Position numbers and translations under genes: made by a program | Shown here: positions 18,499 through 27,839 of the stretch, piece by piece | How positions within the stretch are numbered: position 1 is the first letter of the stretch | Layout: the number at the start of each line of letters is the position of its first letter | Source: an uncultured Porphyromonadaceae bacterium | GTDB taxonomy: Bacteria; Bacteroidota; Bacteroidia; Bacteroidales; Muribaculaceae | Reading direction: 5' to 3' | Assembly: GCA_900546365.1 (NCBI GenBank) | Contig: URCF01000008.1 | Location: 1 to 64,000, forward strand | Length of the DNA stretch: 64,000 nucleotides | The notes under the pieces: generated by a model | What the model was told of the DNA's origin: nothing | The model's input: the letters and a program-made list of their open reading frames with translations, nothing else | Database searches by the model: none

Positions 18499-18532
18499 GA
18501 TTACCACAAAAATAATAAAAAAAGCCAACACA

Positions 18533-18564
18533 TTTGGCATTTAACCACATTATACCTATTTTTG
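18533..18564 (+). promoter_or_regulatory. Promoter of the C69 dipeptidase gene
   Basis: TTTG (18533-18536), 20-base spacer, TATTTTTG (18557-18564), 21 bases upstream of the ATG. Confidence 0.8.
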
Positions 18565-18585
18565 TGTATCATCAATTATCACGCA

Positions 18586-20220
18586 ATGAATATACGACTC
18601 ATATTTTCCGCAGCCCTCATCGCCGCATCCTCCGCCGCCTGGGCTTGCACCGGCCTCATCGCAGCCAAAGGTGCCACCACCGATGGCTCGGTTCTCGTGA
18701 CTTACGCCGCCGACAGCCACACCCTCTACGGAGAGCTCTACCATCAACCCGCCGCCGACCATCCCAAAGGCTCCATGCGCAAGATTGTGGAGTGGGACAC
18801 CGGCAAGCCGCTCGGCGAGATTCCCGAAGTGGCTCACACCTACGCCCGGATGGGCAACATGAACGAGCATGGCCTCTGTGTCACCGAAAGCACATGGGGC
18901 GGTCGCCACGAGCTCGCCGGATCCGGCATGATCGACTACGGCTCGTTGATTTTTTTGGCTCTCGAGCGCGCCAAAACCGCCCGCGAAGCCATCAATGTCA
19001 TGACCGACCTCGTGCACAGGCACGGCTACGCCAGCGAGGGCGAATCGTTCACCATAGCCGACCCCAACGAGGTGTGGATCATGGAGATGATCGGCAAAGG
19101 CAAAACCGATAAAGGTGCCGTTTGGGTGGCCCGGCGTGTGCCCGACGACTGCATCGCCGGACATGCCAACCACAGCCGTATTCACAAATTCCCCCGCAAC
19201 GACATCCGCAACACCATGTACTCCGACGATGTGGTGAGCTTCGCCAAAAAACAAGGATATTTCTCCGGCAACGATGACGACTTCAGCTTCTCACGCGCCT
19301 ACGCCATTGCCGATGGCGGAGCACTCCGCGGGTGCGATGGCCGCGTGTGGTCGTTCTACAACAAATTCAACTCTTCCATGCAGCCCTATCTCGCATGGGT
19401 GCTCAAAGGCGAAGGCCCCGAGCTTCCACTTTGGGTGAAGCCCGACCGCAAGCTCAGTGCCAAAGATATGAAATGGATGATGCGCGACCATTTCGAGGAC
19501 ACACCCCTTGACATGACCAAGGATGTGGGTGCCGGCCCATACAAGGTGCCCTACCGCTGGCGTCCCCTCACCTACACAGTGGACTCCGTGGAGTACACAC
19601 ACGAACGCGCCATCGCCACACAGCAAACAGGCTTCTCGCTTGTGGCCCAGCTCAAGAACGACGCCCCCGAGCAGATGAAAGGTGTGCTGTGGTTCGGTGT
19701 GGACGATGCCAACACCTGCGTGTACCTTCCCGTTTACTGCTGCCTTGAGGAGGTGCCCCATCAGATTGCCGTGGGCAACGGTGACATGTACACACTGTCG
19801 TGGGATGCCGCTTTCTGGGTCACAAACTATGTGGCCAACCAAGCCTACAACCGCTACTCCCAGATGATTCCCGACATCCGCAAGGTGCAGTGCGCCATGG
19901 AAGACACCATCGAGGCCGAAGTGGCCACTCTCTATGCCGAAATCGGCGACATCGACCCCGAAATCGGCACCCGCCTGCTCAACGACCACACCGCCGACTG
20001 GGCCGAGAAATACACCAAACGCTACAAACAGCTCGGCGATTACCTCCTGGTGAAATATCTTGACGGCAACATCAAGAAGGAGCGCGACGGCGAGTTTGCC
20101 CGCAACGAATACGGCATGCCCGAATACCCCGAGTTTCCCGGATACGACGAGCGGTATTTCCGCTCCATAGCCACCGACCCCGACGGCGGCGAACGACTCA
20201 AACTGTTCATTCCCGATTAA
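18586..20220 (+). CDS. C69 family dipeptidase, exported
   Basis: A 544-residue Ntn-type peptidase. The signal peptide MNIRLIFSAALIAASSAAWA is followed immediately by CTGLIAAKGATTDGS, so processing would expose the N-terminal cysteine nucleophile used by the family. NMNEHGLCVTESTWGGR is also typical. It probably cleaves dipeptides in the periplasm for amino-acid uptake. Start ATG 18586 gives the signal peptide and fits the promoter; cdd follows after 16 bases and may be co-transcribed. Confidence 0.93.
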   Translation: MNIRLIFSAALIAASSAAWACTGLIAAKGATTDGSVLVTYAADSHTLYGELYHQPAADHPKGSMRKIVEWDTGKPLGEIPEVAHTYARMGNMNEHGLCVTESTWGGRHELAGSGMIDYGSLIFLALERAKTAREAINVMTDLVHRHGYASEGESFTIADPNEVWIMEMIGKGKTDKGAVWVARRVPDDCIAGHANHSRIHKFPRNDIRNTMYSDDVVSFAKKQGYFSGNDDDFSFSRAYAIADGGALRGCDGRVWSFYNKFNSSMQPYLAWVLKGEGPELPLWVKPDRKLSAKDMKWMMRDHFEDTPLDMTKDVGAGPYKVPYRWRPLTYTVDSVEYTHERAIATQQTGFSLVAQLKNDAPEQMKGVLWFGVDDANTCVYLPVYCCLEEVPHQIAVGNGDMYTLSWDAAFWVTNYVANQAYNRYSQMIPDIRKVQCAMEDTIEAEVATLYAEIGDIDPEIGTRLLNDHTADWAEKYTKRYKQLGDYLLVKYLDGNIKKERDGEFARNEYGMPEYPEFPGYDERYFRSIATDPDGGERLKLFIPD

Positions 20221-20236
20221 CTTCATCCGCCTTGCC

Positions 20237-20710
20237 ATGAAAGAAGCCAACATAACTGTTCCGATTCTGTCGGCCCAATACTCCGAGCTAAGCGACATCG
20301 ACCGCAAGCTCATCGACACCGCACGCGCCGCCACCGCACGTAGCTACGCCCCCTACAGCCATTTCCGCGTGGGTGCGGCTATCCTGCTCGACAACGGCGA
20401 AATCATTTCCGGCAGCAATCAGGAAAACGCTGCATTCCCCTCCGGACTCTGCGCCGAGCGCACTGCGGCATTCTACGCCCATTCGCGCTATCCGGAAGCC
20501 AAATTCAAAACCATCGCCGTGGCCGCCATCGGCACCGATGGCGCGGAGATTCCGGCCCCCATCGCTCCATGCGGTGCTTGCCGCCAGAGTCTGCTTGAAT
20601 ACGAAACACTCGCAGGCGAGGATGTGAAAGTGCTTCTGGCCGGACAGAGCGAGATTTTCATCGTGCCAAGCGTGCGCCACCTGCTTCCGGTCACTTTCAG
20701 CGAATTCTAA
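20237..20710 (+). CDS. cdd: Cytidine deaminase
   Basis: Deaminates cytidine and deoxycytidine to uridine and deoxyuridine for pyrimidine salvage. The 157-residue protein shows SYAPYSHFRVGAA, the zinc-binding GLCAERTA with the catalytic glutamate, and PCGACRQ with the other two zinc cysteines. It lies between the dipeptidase and xerC with short gaps, so an operon is likely. Confidence 0.95.
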   Translation: MKEANITVPILSAQYSELSDIDRKLIDTARAATARSYAPYSHFRVGAAILLDNGEIISGSNQENAAFPSGLCAERTAAFYAHSRYPEAKFKTIAVAAIGTDGAEIPAPIAPCGACRQSLLEYETLAGEDVKVLLAGQSEIFIVPSVRHLLPVTFSEF

Positions 20711-20720
20711 AAGAGTGCCG

Positions 20721-21617
20721 ATGATTGACGCTTTCCTCAAATATCTGCGCAACGAGCTTGCCAAGTCCCCTGCCACTGTGGCGGCTTACGGCAGCGACCT
20801 CCGGCAATGGAGCGACTACGCCACCGCCGGTGGACGCTATCCACTTGAGCCTATGTCCACCGCCACCGACGATCTCCGCCTGTGGGTGGCATCGCTGGCT
20901 AAAAACGGATGCTCGCAGCGCACTATCCGAAGGAAAGTGCAGAGTCTCAGGGCTTTCTTCCATTTCCTGATGCTTCGCCACGGATTGAAGGAGAACCCTG
21001 CCGCAGAAATCGAGCCTGCCAAGCTGCCCAAAACCTTACCCGTCATTGTCCGTCCCGCCGAAACCGCCGCCGTGCTCAACGAGGAGATTGACCTCGGCGA
21101 CTTCACCGAGGTGCGCAACCGCCTGATTGTGCTCATGATATACTCCACAGGCATGCGATGCTCCGAGGTTGTGGGTCTTAAAGATCTGAATGTTGACACC
21201 GCCAAGGGCGAACTAAAAGTGCTCGGTAAGCGTAATAAAGAAAGAATTATTCCTTTCGGCAACGAACTCACACAAATGATCAACACCTATCGTATGCTTC
21301 GCAACGACATCGCCGGCACTGACACAGAGCCGTTTTTCGTGCGCCCAGACGGCGAGCCGCTCTACCGCAAGCTGGTGTATGATGTGGTGCACAACGCCCT
21401 TGCCGGCACCGTTCACGCCTCGCGGCTGAGCCCTCATGTGCTCCGCCACTCGTTTGCCACCGATATGCTCAACAACGGCGCCAATCTCACCGCCGTACAG
21501 CAGCTGCTGGGACACAATTCTTTGGCCACCACGCAAATTTACACTCACGTGTCATACCGTGATATTTCAAATAATTATCAACTCGCACATCCCCGTGCAC
21601 TAAAAAAAGGAGGTTAA
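20721..21617 (+). CDS. xerC: Tyrosine recombinase XerC/XerD-like
   Basis: A 298-residue site-specific recombinase. The N-terminal SAM-like DNA-binding domain (FLKYLRNELAKSPATVAAYG) is followed by the catalytic domain with Arg in STGMRCSEV, Lys in VLGKRNKER, HVLRHSFAT (HxxR), GHNSLATTQIYTH (His and Tyr nucleophile). It is full length and chromosomal, next to hpf as in other Bacteroidales, so it is more likely the dimer-resolution recombinase than a phage integrase. I prefer ATG 20721 to GTG 20715. Its last codons (KKGG) encode the Shine-Dalgarno of hpf. Confidence 0.92.
   Translation: MIDAFLKYLRNELAKSPATVAAYGSDLRQWSDYATAGGRYPLEPMSTATDDLRLWVASLAKNGCSQRTIRRKVQSLRAFFHFLMLRHGLKENPAAEIEPAKLPKTLPVIVRPAETAAVLNEEIDLGDFTEVRNRLIVLMIYSTGMRCSEVVGLKDLNVDTAKGELKVLGKRNKERIIPFGNELTQMINTYRMLRNDIAGTDTEPFFVRPDGEPLYRKLVYDVVHNALAGTVHASRLSPHVLRHSFATDMLNNGANLTAVQQLLGHNSLATTQIYTHVSYRDISNNYQLAHPRALKKGG
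21606..21613 (+). promoter_or_regulatory. Full Shine-Dalgarno sequence of hpf
   Basis: AAAGGAGG lies 5 bases before the hpf ATG, inside the end of xerC. Most genes in this window show no such sequence, as usual in Bacteroidota. Confidence 0.85.
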
Positions 21618-21618
21618 T

Positions 21619-21909
21619 ATGGACGTAAGAATTCAAGCCATCCACTTCGACATCGCCGACAAACTCGTCAGCTTCATCAACAAAAAAGCAGAGCGTCTCG
21701 CACGCCACAATGTTAATATATCCACCGTGGATGTGACTCTCAAAGTTGTGAAACCCGAAACCGCCATGAACAAAGAGGCTGTGGTGAAAGTGACAGCTCC
21801 ACAGGAAGAGTATGTTGCCACAAAAACCGCCAATTCGTTTGAAGAGGCTATCGACCTTTGCCTCGAGGCCATTGAGCGGCAGATGGAAAAGAAAAAAGAC
21901 CAGAAATAA
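21619..21909 (+). CDS. hpf: Ribosome hibernation-promoting factor (HPF/YfiA, short form)
   Basis: A 96-residue protein of the HPF/RaiA family that binds the 30S decoding site in stationary phase. MDVRIQAIHFDIADKLVSFI and the following KKAERLARH fit the family's first strand and helix; there is no C-terminal dimerisation domain, so it is the short form. It starts 1 base after the xerC stop, at a full Shine-Dalgarno, and ends in a double hairpin. Confidence 0.93.
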   Translation: MDVRIQAIHFDIADKLVSFINKKAERLARHNVNISTVDVTLKVVKPETAMNKEAVVKVTAPQEEYVATKTANSFEEAIDLCLEAIERQMEKKKDQK

Positions 21910-21928
21910 GAGATTGGCTCAATCTCTT
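21908..21928 (+). other. Perfect 9-bp hairpin covering the hpf stop
   Basis: AAGAGATTG (21908-21916), 3-base loop, CAATCTCTT (21920-21928). It sits just upstream of the terminator and includes the hpf stop codon; it could stabilise the 3' end. Confidence 0.6.
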
Positions 21929-21931
21929 ATG

Positions 21932-21965
21932 GCGGCGGACCCCAAAAGGCCCGCCGCTTTTTATT
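21932..21965 (+). terminator. Rho-independent terminator after hpf
   Basis: GCGGCGG (21932-21938) pairs with CCGCCGC (21951-21957), extended inside by CC/GG, followed by TTTTTATT. Confidence 0.9.
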
Positions 21966-22000
21966 ACGTTAATACGATTTAGCATTATCCGAATTATTCG

Positions 22001-22008
22001 TATCTTTG
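22001..22008 (+). promoter_or_regulatory. -7 box of the nuclease gene
   Basis: TATCTTTG, with an imperfect TTTA 20 bases upstream (21978-21981) as a weak -33 element. Confidence 0.55.
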
Positions 22009-22041
22009 TAAGCTTATTTTGACATCAAGACACCTAACGAT

Positions 22042-24441
22042 ATGAAAATTCGCTTAAATCTATGGATAGCTGCCGCTTGCGCCTTCACCTATGCCAGCGG
22101 CCTCGCTGAGATTCCCGCAGGATATTATGACTCCTGCGAAGGCAAATCAGGAAAAGCTCTGCTGCAGGCTCTGCACGACAAGATTTCAAGTCACACCAAT
22201 GTGGGCTACGATGGACTCTGGAACGTGTATGATGAGTCGGATGTTCATGCCGACGGTTCATTATGGGACATCTACACCACCAAAAATTGGGGCAGCAACT
22301 ACAAGCAATGTGGCAACTACAAGCTGATCGGTGACTGCGTCAACCGCGAACACTCCCTCCCCAAAAGCTGGTGGGGCGGCGGAAAGAGTGCCCAGTATTC
22401 CGATGCGTTCCACCTCTACCCCACCGACGGCAGAGTCAACGGCCAACGCTCCAACTACCCCTACGGTGAGTGCGCCAACGGCACCCGACTCCCCAACAAC
22501 GGCAATGTGCAGGCCCTCGGACGACTCGGAAACAGCACTTTCAGCGGCTATTCCGGCCAGGTGTTCGAGCCCGACGACCAATACAAAGGCGACCTCGCCC
22601 GTTCCTATTTCTATATGGCCGCGTGCTACAACTCCATCATTTCGGGTTGGACTTCCGGCAACGGCAACCAGTTTTTTGCCGGCAACAACTACCCGGTGTT
22701 CAAATCATGGGCGCAGGAGCTCCTCCTCAAATGGACCCGCAACGATGAGGTGAGCCAGAAAGAGATTGACCGCAACGACGCCATCTACAAACATCAGCGC
22801 AACCGCAACCCGTTTATCGACCACCCTGAGATGGCCGAGCATATATGGGGCTCCAAGCAAAACGAGCCCTGGACTGCCAACCCGGTGAAAACACCGGAAA
22901 TCACCGCACCTGCCAATGGATCGGAGCTCAACATCGGCTATGCCGCCGTGGGGTACCCACGCACCGTTGACCTGCGCGTCAAAGGCGTCAACCTCACCGA
23001 CAATGTCACCCTCACCGCCACCGGACTCTTCTCCGTAAGCCCCACATCTCTCACTGCCACCCAGGCCAACAACGGCGCGAACATAAGCATCTCCATTCTT
23101 GGCCAGAATGAGGGCACAGCCGAGGGGATGTTGACCATCCGCTCCGGCGAAGCGGTGAGCAGAATCGACCTCACAGCCGAACTGATTGACGGGCTGCCGG
23201 TATCCATCACCAATGTCACAAGCAACGGATTCAATGTCAACTGGATCAATCTTGATGATGCGGCCACCGACTATACCGTCCACGTAAAGCAAGGCGGCGC
23301 ATACGTGCCAACCTACCCCGTTAACGTATCTTCGGCTAAAGAAACTTACCTCGCATACACACTCGACCCACTTACCACCTACACCGTTCAGGTGACCACC
23401 CCCAACGTGGAGTCGTCAATCCTCTCCGTCACCACCGCCGATGTGGTGCCGAGCATCCTGCTGCTGTTTGACGGTGACCTTGACTTCTTCACCGAACCGG
23501 GCACTCCCTCCGAACCCGCCGAGATTCTGATGGATGTGGAGAATGTGGCACAGGACATAGTGGTGAGTGTTGATGCTCCGTTCGAGCTTTCGAGCGACAA
23601 ATCGGCCTGGAGCCGTTCTATAACCCTCGACCCCGAGGAAGACAGGTTCTACCTGCGCGTCAACAGTGCCGGCACCGGCGAATACTCCACCTTCATCACC
23701 TGTACTGCAGGAACATACAGCAACGATGATGCCGAGGCAACAGCCACCGTGGCCGAAGCCACCTCGTTCATCGAGGACTGGGAGGTTGAGAACATTGGCA
23801 AGAGCGTGCCGTGCTACTCCTCCACCACCTTCCAAGGCAACGCTTGCCGCTGGGCCGTGTCCGACGCAGGGTTTGGCAACAAAGGCGAGCTCAACAGCAC
23901 CATGGCCCTCCGCTTCGGCAAGGACGCCACTTCCACCCTCACCATGGACGAGGATAAGGTGGGCGGCATCGGCACTGTGTCGTTTGAAGCCGCCAAATGG
24001 AGCAGCTCAGAAGCCACCGCCACCTTCGATTTGGAATACTCCACCAATCATGGCTCATCGTGGACCTCTGCCGCCACCATAAGCATTGACTCCTCCGATC
24101 CCGAAACAATCAGCGTGCCCGTCAACATTTCGGGCAACGCACGCATCCGCCTGCGCCAGAGCAGCGGCAAACGATGGCTCGTGGACAACATCGCCATCTC
24201 CAACTACTCCGGCACCGGCGCCGTGATGGAGCTTGAATATCACTCCTGGGATGCTTATTGCCGCAACGGCAAACTGGTGGTCGAGAGCCGCGACAGCAAC
24301 CTGCCGGTGGCTGTATATGGCATGGACGGTCTAACCTGGGTCAACGAAACCATCGCCCCCGGCACCGCCGAATACTCCCTGCCCAAAGGGCTGTATGTGG
24401 TGGTGGGCAACGATTACACCCGCCGCGTGGTGGTAAAATGA
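22042..24441 (+). CDS. Secreted endonuclease I family nuclease with T9SS-like tail
   Basis: A 799-residue exported protein. After a signal peptide (to about residue 21) comes an EndA/NucM-type endonuclease I domain with CVNREHSLPKSWW (His-Me finger histidine), DAFHLYPTDGRVNGQRSNYP and RDAIYK-like helix (RNDAIYKHQRNRNPFIDHPE). The middle holds beta-sandwich and fibronectin-type segments (about residues 300-480). The last 60 residues (KLVVESRDSNLPVAVYGMDG, then GLYVVVGNDYTRRVVVK) resemble a type IX secretion sorting domain. The likely job is extracellular DNA degradation for nutrients or biofilm turnover. Confidence 0.9.
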   Translation: MKIRLNLWIAAACAFTYASGLAEIPAGYYDSCEGKSGKALLQALHDKISSHTNVGYDGLWNVYDESDVHADGSLWDIYTTKNWGSNYKQCGNYKLIGDCVNREHSLPKSWWGGGKSAQYSDAFHLYPTDGRVNGQRSNYPYGECANGTRLPNNGNVQALGRLGNSTFSGYSGQVFEPDDQYKGDLARSYFYMAACYNSIISGWTSGNGNQFFAGNNYPVFKSWAQELLLKWTRNDEVSQKEIDRNDAIYKHQRNRNPFIDHPEMAEHIWGSKQNEPWTANPVKTPEITAPANGSELNIGYAAVGYPRTVDLRVKGVNLTDNVTLTATGLFSVSPTSLTATQANNGANISISILGQNEGTAEGMLTIRSGEAVSRIDLTAELIDGLPVSITNVTSNGFNVNWINLDDAATDYTVHVKQGGAYVPTYPVNVSSAKETYLAYTLDPLTTYTVQVTTPNVESSILSVTTADVVPSILLLFDGDLDFFTEPGTPSEPAEILMDVENVAQDIVVSVDAPFELSSDKSAWSRSITLDPEEDRFYLRVNSAGTGEYSTFITCTAGTYSNDDAEATATVAEATSFIEDWEVENIGKSVPCYSSTTFQGNACRWAVSDAGFGNKGELNSTMALRFGKDATSTLTMDEDKVGGIGTVSFEAAKWSSSEATATFDLEYSTNHGSSWTSAATISIDSSDPETISVPVNISGNARIRLRQSSGKRWLVDNIAISNYSGTGAVMELEYHSWDAYCRNGKLVVESRDSNLPVAVYGMDGLTWVNETIAPGTAEYSLPKGLYVVVGNDYTRRVVVK

Positions 24442-24454
24442 TGTGGCGAAATGA

Positions 24455-24486
24455 TTTGCCTATATCTGTGATTCTTTGTAATTTTG
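24455..24486 (+). promoter_or_regulatory. Promoter of pheT
   Basis: TTTG (24455-24458), 20-base spacer, TAATTTTG (24479-24486), 24 bases upstream of the ATG. Confidence 0.8.
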
Positions 24487-24510
24487 CGACAATAAAAAAA
24501 CACCTGAAGC

Positions 24511-26982
24511 ATGAATATATCATATAACTGGCTGAAGCAATATATCAACTTCACTCTCACTCCCGACGAACTCGCCGCCGCCCTCACTTCCATAGGGCTT
24601 GAAGTGGGCACTGTCGAAGAAGTGGAGAGCATCCGCGGTGGTCTCAAAGGACTCGTGGTAGGCCATGTGCTCACCTGCATCGAGCACCCCGACAGCGACC
24701 ATCTCCATATCACCACCGTGGACCTCGGCGACGGCCAACCCACACAGATTGTGTGCGGAGCTCCCAACGTGGCCGCCGGACAGAAGGTGATTGTGGCCAC
24801 CGTCGGCACCACATTGTATGACGGTGACAAAGAATTCAAAATCAAGAAATCAAAAATCCGCGGCACCGAGAGCTTCGGCATGATTTGCGCCGAAGACGAA
24901 ATAGGTGTCGGCGCTTCCCACGACGGCATTATGGTGCTTCCGGAAGACACCAAACCCGGCACACCGGCCGCCGAATATTTCGGACTCACCTCCGACTGGC
25001 TCATTGAGGTGGACCTCACACCCAACCGTGTTGATGCCGCCAGCCATTTCGGTGTGGCACGCGACCTCCACGCATGGTTGAAGCAGCACGCCACACCGTC
25101 GCCGCTGCAGTTGCCGCAGGTGGAGACTTTCGCCGCCGACCGCACCGACGGAGCTGTAAGCGTGGTGGTGGAAAACCCCGAGCTCTGTCCTCGCTACAGT
25201 GGCCTCACCATCCGCGGTGTGAAAGTCACAGAAAGTCCCAAATGGCTCCGTGACCGCCTCACAGCCATCGGCCAGCGTCCCATCAACGCTGTGGTCGATG
25301 TGACCAACTATATCCTCAACGGCATCGGCCAGCCCCTCCACTGCTTTGACCTCGCAAAGGTGGATGGCGAAAAAATCGTGGTGAAAACCTGCGCCCAAGG
25401 CACACCGTTCACCACACTCGACGGTGTGGAGCACCACCTTGACGAACGCGACCTCATGATCTGCTCGGCCTCCAAGCCTATGTGCATCGCCGGAGTGTTC
25501 GGCGGACTTGACTCAGGCGTCACCATGGAGTCAACCGACATCTTCCTTGAAAGCGCCTACTTCCAGCCCACCACCGTGCGCCGCTCCGCACGCCGCCATG
25601 GATTGAGCACCGACGCCTCGTTCCGCTACGAACGCGGCACCGACCCCAACATCACCCTCTATGCACTCAAGCTCGCCGCCCTGATGATCAAGGAGATATG
25701 CGGCGGTGAAATCTGCGGCAACCCGGTGGATGTGAAAGCCAAGGAGTTTGACCCGTTCAAGGTAGAGCTCACTTACGGCTACATCAACAGCCTCATCGGC
25801 AAAGAGATACCCAAGCACACCGTCCACAGTATTCTCGAATCGCTCCAGATTGCCATCACCCCCGAATCCGACGACACCACCATGCACCTCCTCGTGCCCA
25901 CCTACCGCGTGGATGTGCAGCGCCCGTGCGATGTGGTCGAGGACCTGCTCCGTATCTATGGCTACAACAATGTGGAAATATCCACCACTGTACACTCCTC
26001 ATTGAGCTACAAATCGCCCACCGATATCAACTGCGAACTGCGCACCCTCATCTCCGAGCAGCTCACCGCCTGCGGATTCAACGAGATTCTCAACAACTCC
26101 CTCACCGCAGAGGCTTATTATATCGACTCCACGATCTACCCCATCAACACCTGCGTGCGACTGCTCAACCCGCTGAGCAACGAGCTTTGCCTCATGCGCC
26201 GCACCCTCCTCTACGGTGGCCTCGAGTCGATAGCCCACAATATCAACCGCAAGCTCCCCGACCTGCTGATGTATGAGTTTGGCAATGTGTATAAACTCAA
26301 TCCGCAGGCCGAAAGCACAGCCGAAGCACCCCTCGCCCCCTACTCCGAAGAAGCACGCCTCGGCATCTGGCTCACCGGCAGTCTCCGCCCCGCATCGTGG
26401 CTCCGTCCCGCCGATGAAGCCGGCATCTACGACCTCAAGGCAGTGGTGGCCAATATCTTCACCCGCCTTGGCATCAACCCCGCCGAGCTGAAATACACCG
26501 TCGAGGCCCCCGATGAAATATTCGCCGCCTCCCTCGCCATTGCATCCCGCTCCGGCAAGGAACTGGGACGGCTGGGCATACTCAGCAAGGGCGTCCTCAA
26601 GATGTGCGGCATCAAGCAGCCTGTGTGCTACGCCTCGCTCCGATGGGACGACCTCGTGAAAATGGCCATCAAGCACAAGGTGACCTACACACCCCTACCC
26701 AAAACCCACCCCGTGAAGCGCGACCTCGCACTCCTCATCGACAACAATGTCACAATGGCGCAGATTGAAGCCACTGTGCGCGAGAGCGAACGCAAGCTCC
26801 TCAAAAACGTGGCCCTTTTCGATGCATACCAGGGCGACAAGCTCCCCGAAGGAAAGAAATCCTACGCCATCAGCATCACCCTCCAGGATGACGAAAAGAC
26901 CCTTCAGGACAAACAGATTGAAGCCGTAATGGCCAAAATCACAACTAACCTCACCAAAAAACTTGGTGCCCAACTTCGTTAA
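24511..26982 (+). CDS. pheT: Phenylalanine-tRNA ligase beta subunit
   Basis: Beta chain of the alpha2-beta2 PheRS that charges tRNA-Phe. The 823-residue protein has the N-terminal tRNA-binding OB fold (GLVVGHVLTCIEHPDSDHLH, residues 46-65), the B3/B4 editing and B5 domains (LTPNRVDAASHFGVARDLHA; RRSARRHGLSTDASFRYERG), and the C-terminal anticodon-binding ferredoxin fold ending in TTNLTKKLGAQLR. pheS is not adjacent, as is common in Bacteroidales. Confidence 0.97.
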   Translation: MNISYNWLKQYINFTLTPDELAAALTSIGLEVGTVEEVESIRGGLKGLVVGHVLTCIEHPDSDHLHITTVDLGDGQPTQIVCGAPNVAAGQKVIVATVGTTLYDGDKEFKIKKSKIRGTESFGMICAEDEIGVGASHDGIMVLPEDTKPGTPAAEYFGLTSDWLIEVDLTPNRVDAASHFGVARDLHAWLKQHATPSPLQLPQVETFAADRTDGAVSVVVENPELCPRYSGLTIRGVKVTESPKWLRDRLTAIGQRPINAVVDVTNYILNGIGQPLHCFDLAKVDGEKIVVKTCAQGTPFTTLDGVEHHLDERDLMICSASKPMCIAGVFGGLDSGVTMESTDIFLESAYFQPTTVRRSARRHGLSTDASFRYERGTDPNITLYALKLAALMIKEICGGEICGNPVDVKAKEFDPFKVELTYGYINSLIGKEIPKHTVHSILESLQIAITPESDDTTMHLLVPTYRVDVQRPCDVVEDLLRIYGYNNVEISTTVHSSLSYKSPTDINCELRTLISEQLTACGFNEILNNSLTAEAYYIDSTIYPINTCVRLLNPLSNELCLMRRTLLYGGLESIAHNINRKLPDLLMYEFGNVYKLNPQAESTAEAPLAPYSEEARLGIWLTGSLRPASWLRPADEAGIYDLKAVVANIFTRLGINPAELKYTVEAPDEIFAASLAIASRSGKELGRLGILSKGVLKMCGIKQPVCYASLRWDDLVKMAIKHKVTYTPLPKTHPVKRDLALLIDNNVTMAQIEATVRESERKLLKNVALFDAYQGDKLPEGKKSYAISITLQDDEKTLQDKQIEAVMAKITTNLTKKLGAQLR

Positions 26983-27026
26983 TCAATCTACAATAATAAT
27001 TCAAAAACCAATCAAACAACTTCGAT

Positions 27027-27764
27027 ATGGGAAGAGCTTTTGAATACCGCAAAGCCAGAAAGCTGAAACGCTGGGGCAACATGAGCCGCACATTCACCCG
27101 CATTGGCAAAGAAATAACCATTGCCGCCAAAGCCGGTGGTCCCGACCCAAGCACCAACCCTCGCCTACGCGCACTCATGCAGAACGCCAAGGCTGCCAAT
27201 ATGCCTAAGGACACTGTGGAACGCGCCATCAAGAAAGCCACCGACAAGGATGCCGGCGACTACAAGGAAATCACCTACGAGGGATACGGCCCCTTCGGCA
27301 TAGCCATTTTCGTGGAAGCTGCCACCGACAACAACACACGCACCGTGGCCAACGTGCGCTCCTACTTCACCAAGCACGGCGGCTCGCTCGGCACACAAGG
27401 CTCTCTCACTTTCCTCTTTGACCACAAAGCAGTGTTCAAAATCAAACCCAAAGATGGCATCAGCCTCGAAGATCTCGAGCTTGAGCTCATTGACTACGGT
27501 GTGGACGAGCTGATTGACGATGTGGACGAGGAAGGAAACGAAACCATCATGCTCTACGGCGGATTTGAGGACTACTCCTCCATACAGACCTACCTGGAGC
27601 AGAACGGCTTTGAAATCGTATCTTCCGAATTCGAGCGCATCCCCAACGATGTGAAGGAAGTCACCGAGGAACAGCGTGCCGCCATTGAAAAACTCCTTGA
27701 CAAGCTTGAGGACGACGAAGATGTGCAGAACGTGTTCCACAACATGAAGGAAGCTGAGGAATAA
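27027..27764 (+). CDS. YebC/PmpR family protein
   Basis: A 245-residue protein of the YebC family, described both as DNA-binding regulators and as factors relieving ribosome stalling at proline-rich sequences. MGRAFEYRKARKLKRWGNMS, the following TFTRIGKEI, and YEGYGPFGIAIFVEAATDN are family signatures. It begins 44 bases after pheT without a visible promoter box and ends at a terminator, so it may be co-transcribed with pheT. Confidence 0.93.
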   Translation: MGRAFEYRKARKLKRWGNMSRTFTRIGKEITIAAKAGGPDPSTNPRLRALMQNAKAANMPKDTVERAIKKATDKDAGDYKEITYEGYGPFGIAIFVEAATDNNTRTVANVRSYFTKHGGSLGTQGSLTFLFDHKAVFKIKPKDGISLEDLELELIDYGVDELIDDVDEEGNETIMLYGGFEDYSSIQTYLEQNGFEIVSSEFERIPNDVKEVTEEQRAAIEKLLDKLEDDEDVQNVFHNMKEAEE

Positions 27765-27786
27765 TCCCTGTCAACACCTTATACAA

Positions 27787-27824
27787 ATGGAGCGATGCCC
27801 GAGGCACCGCTCCATTTTATTTTT
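27787..27824. terminator. Terminator between YebC and the convergent LRR gene
   Basis: ATGGAGCG (27787-27794) pairs with CGCTCCAT (27808-27815), inner TGCC/GGCA, followed by TTTTATTTTTT on the plus strand. It most clearly serves the plus strand and may work for both. Confidence 0.88.
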
Positions 27825-27839
27825 TACGCCAAGCATCTG

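Noticed and set aside
20721..21617. xerC as integrase of a mobile element
   Set aside because: Context is cdd and hpf with no attachment-site repeats, tRNA or phage genes; it matches the housekeeping arrangement.
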